Positions 4,252-9,311 of a stretch of 9,311 nucleotides of DNA are shown piece by piece. Each line of letters starts with the position of its first letter. The stretch's first letter is position 1. Source of the DNA: an uncultured Bacilli bacterium (GTDB lineage Bacteria > Bacillota_I > Bacilli_A > RF39 > UBA660); contig CANQHT010000046.1 in the NCBI GenBank assembly GCA_947623705.1, forward strand, positions 1-9,311. Reading direction: 5' to 3'. Under the pieces are notes generated by a model that saw only the letters and a program-made list of their open reading frames with translations, was not told where the DNA came from and made no database searches. The translations under genes were made by a program, and so were the position numbers.

Positions 4252-5139
4252 ATGGAAAAAGCAAAAGTTTATTTTACAAAAGATATTAGTAGTGAAGGAT
4301 TAATTAAAATTTATGAGGCCTTAAATCATGAATTGAAGGGAAAAGTTGCAGTAAAAATTTCAACTGGGGAACCGGGTGGTCATAATTTTTTAAATCCCAA
4401 TTTAATTAAGGGACTCGTTAACAAATTAAATGGAACCATCGTCGAATGTTGTACAGCCTACCGGGGTAAAAGATTTGATGTCGAAAGCCATTGGCAAGCA
4501 ATTAAAGATCATGGTTTTAAAGATATTGCTCCTTGCGATATAATGGATGAAGAAAGTGATATGGAAATACCTGTTCAAAATGGTAAACATTTACAAGGTA
4601 AAAATATAGTTGGTGCTCATTTAGCGAATTATGATTCCATGCTTATGTTGTCGCATTTTAAAGGTCATGCTATGGGAGGCTTTGGTGGAGCTTTAAAAAA
4701 TATGAGTATTGGTGTGGCTTCAAAGAGAGGTAAATCTTGGATTCATTCTGTGGGTATTACCAGTGATCCTGATGAAATGTGGAATCATACTGGTGATCAA
4801 GATGGTTTCTTAGAAAGTATGGCCGAAGCTTGTGAAGCTGTAATGGATTATATGGGTAGAGATAATATTGTGTATATTAATGTTATGAATAATATTTCCA
4901 TTGATTGTGATTGTGATAGTAACCCTCACGATCCCGAGATGGCTGATGTTGGTATTTTTGCGTCAACAGATCCAGTAGCAATTGATGAATGTTGTTATGA
5001 TACAGTTATGAATTCAACTGATGAAGGAAAAGCCTCTTTAGTTAAAAGAATGGCAGAAAAGCATGCTATTCATACTGTTGAAGAAGCTGAAAGACTTGGA
5101 CTTGGAAGTAGAGAATACGAATTAATAAATATTGATTAA
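4252..5139 (+). CDS. DUF362 domain protein, short form without ferredoxin insert
   Basis: 295 residues, preceded by the strongest ribosome site of the window (AAAGGAGG, 4237-4244, 7-nt spacing). The DUF362 family is marked by LSHFKGHAMGGFGGALKN (133-150) followed by MSIGVASKRGK and H165, and by a late D-x-C-D-C...DVGIFASTDPVAID block (218-245). Many relatives are annotated as iron-sulfur proteins because they carry a CxxCxxC ferredoxin segment between these blocks. Here the corresponding stretch (HSVGITSDPDEMW to MDYMGRD, 165-204) contains no such motif. Remaining cysteines are C66-C67, C95, C194, C219, C221 and C247-C248, which could still bind a metal. No signal peptide or membrane helix, so cytoplasmic. 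Catalytic activity of the family is not established to my knowledge. It is the last gene of the operon with the HdeD-like protein and MscS channel, followed by a terminator. Confidence 0.88.
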   Translation: MEKAKVYFTKDISSEGLIKIYEALNHELKGKVAVKISTGEPGGHNFLNPNLIKGLVNKLNGTIVECCTAYRGKRFDVESHWQAIKDHGFKDIAPCDIMDEESDMEIPVQNGKHLQGKNIVGAHLANYDSMLMLSHFKGHAMGGFGGALKNMSIGVASKRGKSWIHSVGITSDPDEMWNHTGDQDGFLESMAEACEAVMDYMGRDNIVYINVMNNISIDCDCDSNPHDPEMADVGIFASTDPVAIDECCYDTVMNSTDEGKASLVKRMAEKHAIHTVEEAERLGLGSREYELINID

Positions 5140-5143
5140 TGTC

Positions 5144-5172
5144 AAAAAGGGTAAAAATTCTTACCTTTTTTT
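5144..5172 (+). terminator. intrinsic terminator after the DUF362 gene
   Basis: GGTAA (5150-5154) pairs with TTACC (5161-5165); a G-T wobble and flanking A-T pairs (A-run 5144-5148 with T-run 5166-5172) extend the stem. Seven T follow the C pair. Being A-rich on the left and T-rich on the right, it may work in both directions, but no convergent gene lies to the right. Confidence 0.75.
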
Positions 5173-5181
5173 ATTTGTGAA

Positions 5182-5211
5182 TTGACTTAAAATATCTATA
5201 AATATTATAAT
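5182..5211 (+). promoter_or_regulatory. promoter for the zinc-ribbon/P-type ATPase operon
   Basis: TTGACT (5182-5187), 18-bp A/T-rich spacer, perfect TATAAT (5206-5211). It lies just after the terminator of the previous operon and about 26 bp before the ATG at 5237, whose ribosome site is the repeated AAGGTAAGGT (5221-5230). No other promoter-like site with good spacing is seen before the pump gene, so all four downstream genes probably depend on it. Confidence 0.7.
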
Positions 5212-5236
5212 TATATTTATAAGGTAAGGTATTGAT

Positions 5237-6403
5237 ATGAAATGTACAAAATGTAATGCCGAAGTAGAAGAAAATGATAATTTTTGTAGTCAATGTGGAG
5301 AGTGGACCGCTAAGGGTTATAACTTTTTAAAAGATGAATCTAATATTGCTACAATTAACAAAGGCGGAGTTGTTAAACAAAATAAAAGATTAACTACTTT
5401 AACGACAATTTTATCTTTAGGAATTATTTTATTTGTCGGTATGCTTCTTATTCAGGGCAAAGATTTATTTAAACCTTTAATTTATTTAAAAAAACAAGTA
5501 GTTAATTATGTTTATGGTTATCAAACCTCAGTTATTAAAACAAATAATCAATATGGTAAAGAAATAGTAGATTCTTATGATGATGCTATAGAATTTATCA
5601 AAAAAGATTTTAGTAAACAAGTATATACTTGTAATAATGATACGGAATTAAGATTATTAGAATATAACTTAGAAGAAGATTATCAAATACCTAGTGTTTT
5701 ATTTTGTGATGTTGACTATGATGAAGCCAAAAAAATAGATGAAGTTATTAGAAAAATGTATAGTTTATTTCCTAAAATGCAAGGATATTTAACAAATATC
5801 ACAATTACTAATGCTGAAACCAATTCCGAATATATTGCTTATTTTCAACCAATGTATCAATTTGTAAATGTAAAAGATAGTCTTAATAAATATAATAAAG
5901 TTAATAAAACCCAAATTTTACTTAATAGTTATTATTACTTAAATAAGAATATTTTAGATAAAGGTGTGGAAAGTGTAGTTGGGGAAAACTATTATGTTAA
6001 AGATGCGACATTTGAATCAGCGATTGCTCATGAACTAGGACATTACCTTACATTTGCTATCTATTTAAAAGAAAATAATATTGATAGTATTACTTATTTA
6101 ACAAAAGAAAATGAATATCAAATAAATAATGCTGTAGAAGAGTTTGAAAGTGGCGAGTTTGCGAGCGGAATATTAGATACAGCGATAAACAACTATAATC
6201 AAAATTATAATGTGCATTTAAGTAAAGAAGAATTTGCGAGTACTATTTCCAAATATGCTGGTGTTAAGAATAAAGAGGATGAAATAAATGCGTTAGAAAC
6301 AATTGCGGAAGCCGTACATGATTATTATCTACATGGTTATAATTTACAAAAAAGTAGTTTAGAAATAATTCGGATATTAAATGAAAAATTAGGTGATTTA
6401 TGA
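5237..6403 (+). CDS. zinc-ribbon, membrane-anchored protein with outer HELGH metalloprotease-like domain
   Basis: 388 residues in three parts. Residues 1-22 are a zinc ribbon (C3-x2-C6, C17-x2-C20). After a linker of about 30 residues, one hydrophobic helix (about 53-73) crosses the membrane, with basic residues (K48, K50, R51) on the zinc-ribbon side, so the rest should be extracellular. The outer domain (about 80-388) contains SAIAHELGHYLTFAIYL (261-277), a zincin HExxH motif with H265, E266 and H269. About 85 residues later comes ISKYAG (337-342) and then ALETIAEAVHDYY (352-364). This resembles the S-x-Y-A...E-x-x-AE-x-x-x-D-Y block that supplies the third zinc ligand (Glu) in gluzincin-type proteases, pointing to E354 or E358. 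Protease activity and substrate are inferred; I do not recognise a named family. The TGA stop overlaps the next ATG (ATGA), and the next gene also encodes a zinc ribbon plus one helix. Confidence 0.85.
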   Translation: MKCTKCNAEVEENDNFCSQCGEWTAKGYNFLKDESNIATINKGGVVKQNKRLTTLTTILSLGIILFVGMLLIQGKDLFKPLIYLKKQVVNYVYGYQTSVIKTNNQYGKEIVDSYDDAIEFIKKDFSKQVYTCNNDTELRLLEYNLEEDYQIPSVLFCDVDYDEAKKIDEVIRKMYSLFPKMQGYLTNITITNAETNSEYIAYFQPMYQFVNVKDSLNKYNKVNKTQILLNSYYYLNKNILDKGVESVVGENYYVKDATFESAIAHELGHYLTFAIYLKENNIDSITYLTKENEYQINNAVEEFESGEFASGILDTAINNYNQNYNVHLSKEEFASTISKYAGVKNKEDEINALETIAEAVHDYYLHGYNLQKSSLEIIRILNEKLGDL

Positions 6404-6582
6404 AAAAATGTTTAAATTGTCAAAGTATAGTTAAAGATGGTGACATTTATTGTAGGCATTGTGGTTGTCTGTTAAAAGATGATAAACATTATGTCTTAAC
6501 TAATGTCTTAACAGTTTTTGCTATAATTGGAATTATTCTCTTGATTTTTCTTTTTATAGCGTCTTATATAGTAGGAAGGTGA
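6400..6582 (+). CDS. small zinc-ribbon, single-helix membrane protein
   Basis: 60 residues: an N-terminal zinc ribbon (C4-x2-C7 and C18-x2-C21, with CRHCGC at 18-23) and one hydrophobic helix (about 33-56), ending at GR. It repeats the domain order of the first 75 residues of the gene before it (zinc ribbon, linker, one helix) without the outer domain, so it may be a partner or a reduced paralogue. It starts within the stop of that gene (4-bp overlap, AGGTG at 6391-6395 with tight 4-nt spacing) and ends 4 bp before the pump gene ATG; the pump's AAGGTG ribosome site overlaps its TGA stop. Such coupling argues that the small protein is made together with the pump and might regulate it, as small one-helix proteins do for P-type ATPases in other organisms. 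That role is speculation. Confidence 0.85.
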   Translation: MKKCLNCQSIVKDGDIYCRHCGCLLKDDKHYVLTNVLTVFAIIGIILLIFLFIASYIVGR

Positions 6583-6586
6583 GCTT

Positions 6587-9202
6587 ATGAAAAGTGATGA
6601 AAAAAAAGAAGTTTACGAGGAAAGCGTAAAAGAAATATATAAACGTTTAAATACTAGTGAAAAAGGTTTAAGTAAGGAAGAAGCCGCGAAAAGACTTAGT
6701 GAAAACGGGGAAAATAAACTTACGGAACGGAAAAAGAAATCTAGTTTTGTCTTGTTTTTAGAACAATTTAATGATTTTATGATTATCCTCCTTATTTTTG
6801 CTTCCATATTTTCGGCCGTAATTTCTTATATTCAAAACGAAAGTTATGTTGATTCTATTATAATTATTGTAATTGTAGTAATTAATTCTATACTTAGTTT
6901 TATTCAAGAGAAAAAAGCAGATGTAGCCATTGAAGAATTAAATAAGATGTTTGTTACAAATACTTATGTTATTAGAGATGGGGTTAAAGAATCAATTGAT
7001 GTTACCAAAGTAGTTGTGGGAGATATTATTGAACTAGAAGCCGGAGATTATGTTTCTGCAGATGCGAGAATTATTTCATCAGATAATCTAGAAGTTAATG
7101 AATCAACTTTAACGGGAGAATCTAAAGCCATTAAAAAAGATAATGAAGATATTAAAGAAACAAAAGAATTATATGAAAGAAAAAATATGGTTTTTGCGGG
7201 TTGTAATGTAGTTAATGGACATGCCTTTGTTGTAGTTACTAGTACGGGAATGGGCACAGAACTTGGAAAAATTGCGACTAGTCTAATGAATAAAAAAAGT
7301 GATTTAACACCACTGCAAAAGAAAGTCAATAAAATTAGTAAAGTTTTAACTTATGTTATTTTAGGCATTATTTTAGTTATGATGGTTATTGGTCTTTTAA
7401 TGAAAAATGATTTCTTTGATATTTTAATGTTATCTATCTCTTTAGCGGTTGCAGCCATTCCCGAAGGTATGAGTTCCATTATTACGATTATCTTATCACT
7501 TGGTATGACGGCGATGGCCAAAAGAAATGTTATTATTAGAAAGATGGCCTCTGTCGAAACTCTAGGATCCACTGATGTTATTTGTTCGGATAAAACAGGA
7601 ACTATTACCCAAAATAAAATGTTAGTTAAATCAGTTTATGTTAATGATATTTTATATACGGATGAAGATGCAATACCTAATAATCGGTTATTAAATTTGT
7701 GTGCTAATGCTTGTCAAAATGTTACAAAAAATGAAGATAAATATATTGGAGATGAAACAGAAGTATCAATTTATAAATATTTAGAAAAAAGTAATAACTT
7801 ACTAAATATTAAAAGAATTAAAGAATATCCTTTTGATTCTGACCGGAAAATGATGAGTACCGTTAATGAATATGAAGGCGAAAAATATGTTTTCACTAAA
7901 GGAAGTTTAGATTCCATTATAAATAATTCGACTAAATATATAGTTAATGGCGAAATTAAAACCATGACTAAAGAAGTAAAGGATAAAATATTTGCTATTG
8001 AAAAAGAAGAAAGTAAAAAATCTTTAAGAATGTTAGCGTTTGCTTATAAATATAACGATTTAGAAAAAGTAGAACAAGATATGATATTTATTGGTTTAAT
8101 TGGCATGATGGATCCACCAAGAGAAAGTGTTCCAAATGCTATTTCCATTTGTTTGCATTCAGGAATAAAACCAATTATGATTACGGGTGATAGTATTAAT
8201 ACTGCAAGAGCGATTGCGAAACAAGTTGGAATCATTGATGTTGATGATAAAGCTATTGAAGGTAAAGTTGTCGATAAAATGAGTGATGAAGAATTAAAAG
8301 AAGCGGTTAATTATTATCAAGTTTATGCGAGAATATCACCAAATACCAAACTTAGAATTGTGGAAGCCTTACAAAATCAAGGTTTAGTTGTGGCTATGAC
8401 TGGTGATGGAGTTAATGATGCCCCGGCTATTCAAAAAGCCGATATTGGTATAGGGATGGGAATTACGGGAACTGAAGTAGTTAAGAAAGTTGCGGATTGT
8501 ATCTTAGTTGATGATAGTTTCTCAACCATTGTTGATGGTGTTGAAGAAGGAAGAAGAATAACTTCTAACATAAAAAAAGTTATTTTATACTTACTCGCGG
8601 GTAATATTGTCGAAGTTATTTTAGTTTTTGTTTCAATGCTTATGAATATGGAGATGTTTACAACCTTGCAACTTCTATGGTTAAACTTAGTAACGGATTC
8701 AATCCCTGCCATTATGTTAGCCTTTGAAAAAAGTGAAAGTGATGTTATGGATAATACTCCATCTAACCGTAATAATAAAACTTTCTTTACTCCATTCTTA
8801 ACCTCTAAAATTATTATCGGGGCCATTATTAAATCCGCCATAATGTTAAGTATCTTTATATATTACTCTAAAGTACAAGATGTCAATGTGGCAAGCTCTT
8901 TATTATTTATCTTCTTAATTGCTCATGAATTGTTATTTTCATTCTCTTGTCGGAACTTAAAACATTCAGTTTTAAATAAAGAAATATTTTCTAATAAAAG
9001 ATTATCCCTTGGTGTTGGAGCCATATTTATTATTCAAATAATTGTTTTAACTACTGGTTTAAAGAAATTCTTTGTTGTCTCTGGTATTCCATTTGTAAGT
9101 ATATTGGTTACTTTAGGAATATGTTTCTTAACCTTTGTTATTGGTGAATTAGTAAAACCAATTTATAATAAATTATTTAAAGATTATGTGGAGGAAAAAT
9201 AA
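6587..9202 (+). CDS. P2-type cation-transporting ATPase, probable calcium pump
   Basis: 871 residues, full length for bacterial SERCA-like pumps (PacL, LMCA1, YloB). It should use ATP to export Ca2+ or a similar cation across the cell membrane. Motifs in order: cation-ATPase N-terminal segment (about 10-55); M1-M2 (about 60-106); actuator TGES (176-179); M3-M4 with PEG (292-294); phosphorylation site SDKTGTIT (334-341, D335); nucleotide-binding KGS (438-440); DPPR (509-512); MITGD (531-535); TGDGVND (605-611); M5-M10 to about 860. Ligands of both SERCA calcium sites appear conserved: E293 (M4), N673 and E676 (M5), N700, T703 and D704 (M6), E781 (M8, in IAHELLF). The M4 sequence PEGMSSI departs from the usual PEGLPA. 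E781 is notable, since bacterial relatives often have Gln there. It lies in one operon with two zinc-ribbon membrane proteins, and its TAA stop overlaps the next ATG. A Mn2+ or Na+/K+ specificity cannot be excluded. Confidence 0.95.
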   Translation: MKSDEKKEVYEESVKEIYKRLNTSEKGLSKEEAAKRLSENGENKLTERKKKSSFVLFLEQFNDFMIILLIFASIFSAVISYIQNESYVDSIIIIVIVVINSILSFIQEKKADVAIEELNKMFVTNTYVIRDGVKESIDVTKVVVGDIIELEAGDYVSADARIISSDNLEVNESTLTGESKAIKKDNEDIKETKELYERKNMVFAGCNVVNGHAFVVVTSTGMGTELGKIATSLMNKKSDLTPLQKKVNKISKVLTYVILGIILVMMVIGLLMKNDFFDILMLSISLAVAAIPEGMSSIITIILSLGMTAMAKRNVIIRKMASVETLGSTDVICSDKTGTITQNKMLVKSVYVNDILYTDEDAIPNNRLLNLCANACQNVTKNEDKYIGDETEVSIYKYLEKSNNLLNIKRIKEYPFDSDRKMMSTVNEYEGEKYVFTKGSLDSIINNSTKYIVNGEIKTMTKEVKDKIFAIEKEESKKSLRMLAFAYKYNDLEKVEQDMIFIGLIGMMDPPRESVPNAISICLHSGIKPIMITGDSINTARAIAKQVGIIDVDDKAIEGKVVDKMSDEELKEAVNYYQVYARISPNTKLRIVEALQNQGLVVAMTGDGVNDAPAIQKADIGIGMGITGTEVVKKVADCILVDDSFSTIVDGVEEGRRITSNIKKVILYLLAGNIVEVILVFVSMLMNMEMFTTLQLLWLNLVTDSIPAIMLAFEKSESDVMDNTPSNRNNKTFFTPFLTSKIIIGAIIKSAIMLSIFIYYSKVQDVNVASSLLFIFLIAHELLFSFSCRNLKHSVLNKEIFSNKRLSLGVGAIFIIQIIVLTTGLKKFFVVSGIPFVSILVTLGICFLTFVIGELVKPIYNKLFKDYVEEK

Positions 9203-9311
9203 TGAAAAAGAAAAATAAAAATACTAATAATAATTTAACAACTTTTATAATTGTCGCCGGTGTTATTGTCTTAATTGTGTTTACTGTAGTAGTAACCATA
9301 AATATTTTACC
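9202..9311 (+). CDS. membrane-anchored protein, cut by the window end
   Basis: Partial gene: the first 36 residues are visible and the frame stays open. ATG 9202-9204 overlaps the TAA of the pump gene by one base, with GGAGG (9190-9194) 7 nt upstream, so translation is certainly planned and probably coupled. The protein begins with a basic, Asn-rich stretch (MKKKNKNTNNN) followed by one long hydrophobic segment (about residues 12-35, TFIIVAGVIVLIVFTVVV). This is a signal anchor or signal peptide with the rest outside the membrane. No lipobox (LxxC) is seen before the cut. Nothing can be said about the main domain. Confidence 0.8.
   Translation, partial: MKKKNKNTNNNLTTFIIVAGVIVLIVFTVVVTINIL

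Noticed and set aside
8431..8841. 136-residue minus-strand frame within the ATPase gene, and smaller ones at 6613-8235
   Set aside because: They are antisense shadows of a highly conserved P-type ATPase, without ribosome sites or recognisable domains.
1..9311. Mollicute genetic code (TGA read as Trp)
   Set aside because: TGA ends several genes at positions that match start-stop overlaps (317-319, 6401-6403, 6580-6582), and Trp is encoded by TGG throughout.

Overview
The window is AT-rich, compact chromosomal DNA from a low-GC Gram-positive lineage. Consensus-like TTGAnn/TATAAT promoters, AGGAGG-type ribosome binding sites, short intrinsic terminators and the protein families point to Bacillota, probably an uncultured Bacilli/Erysipelotrichia- or RF39-like relative of Mollicutes. 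TGA is a real stop here (it ends the antitoxin, the toxin, the metalloprotease-like gene and the small zinc-ribbon gene), so the Mycoplasma code is excluded. The taxonomic placement is inference. No transposase, integrase, phage gene, tRNA, rRNA or CRISPR array was seen.

Left (minus strand, about 1-710): a RelB/DinJ-type antitoxin and a YafQ-like toxin in a classic two-gene operon with a 4-bp overlap, an extended -10 promoter containing a perfect inverted repeat (candidate operator), and a terminator just after the toxin. The toxin lacks the usual C-terminal catalytic end, and both partners carry a CXXC pair. Next, on the plus strand, is a stand-alone LigD-type 3'-phosphoesterase (787-1344) with all six expected catalytic residues but no polymerase, ligase or Ku nearby.

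Intergenic 1345-1598: this is the most striking non-coding stretch. On the minus strand it has three 7-nt A-tracts at about 10.5-bp phasing, then TTGACA, a 17-bp spacer, TAGTAT, two hairpins, a C-rich unpaired stretch and a terminator ending exactly at the ligD-like stop codon. I read it as a strongly promoted, undescribed small RNA of about 93 nt, antisense to the 3' UTR of the phosphoesterase mRNA. On the plus strand the same DNA may terminate that mRNA. A promoter for the next gene lies at its right end.

Middle (1599-5139, plus): two small membrane proteins with their own promoters (an unrecognised 212-residue protein and a DUF4282-like protein), then an apparent operon of an HdeD/DUF308-like six-helix protein, an MscS/YkuT-like mechanosensitive channel and a short DUF362 protein, closed by a terminator at 5144-5172.

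Right (5237-9311, plus): a tightly packed operon of a zinc-ribbon, single-helix protein with an outer HELGH metalloprotease-like domain, a 60-residue zinc-ribbon/single-helix protein, a complete P2-type calcium-pump-like ATPase with residues for both SERCA-type Ca sites, and the start of another membrane-anchored gene cut by the window end. The couplings suggest a membrane or ion-homeostasis module whose physiological role is unknown.
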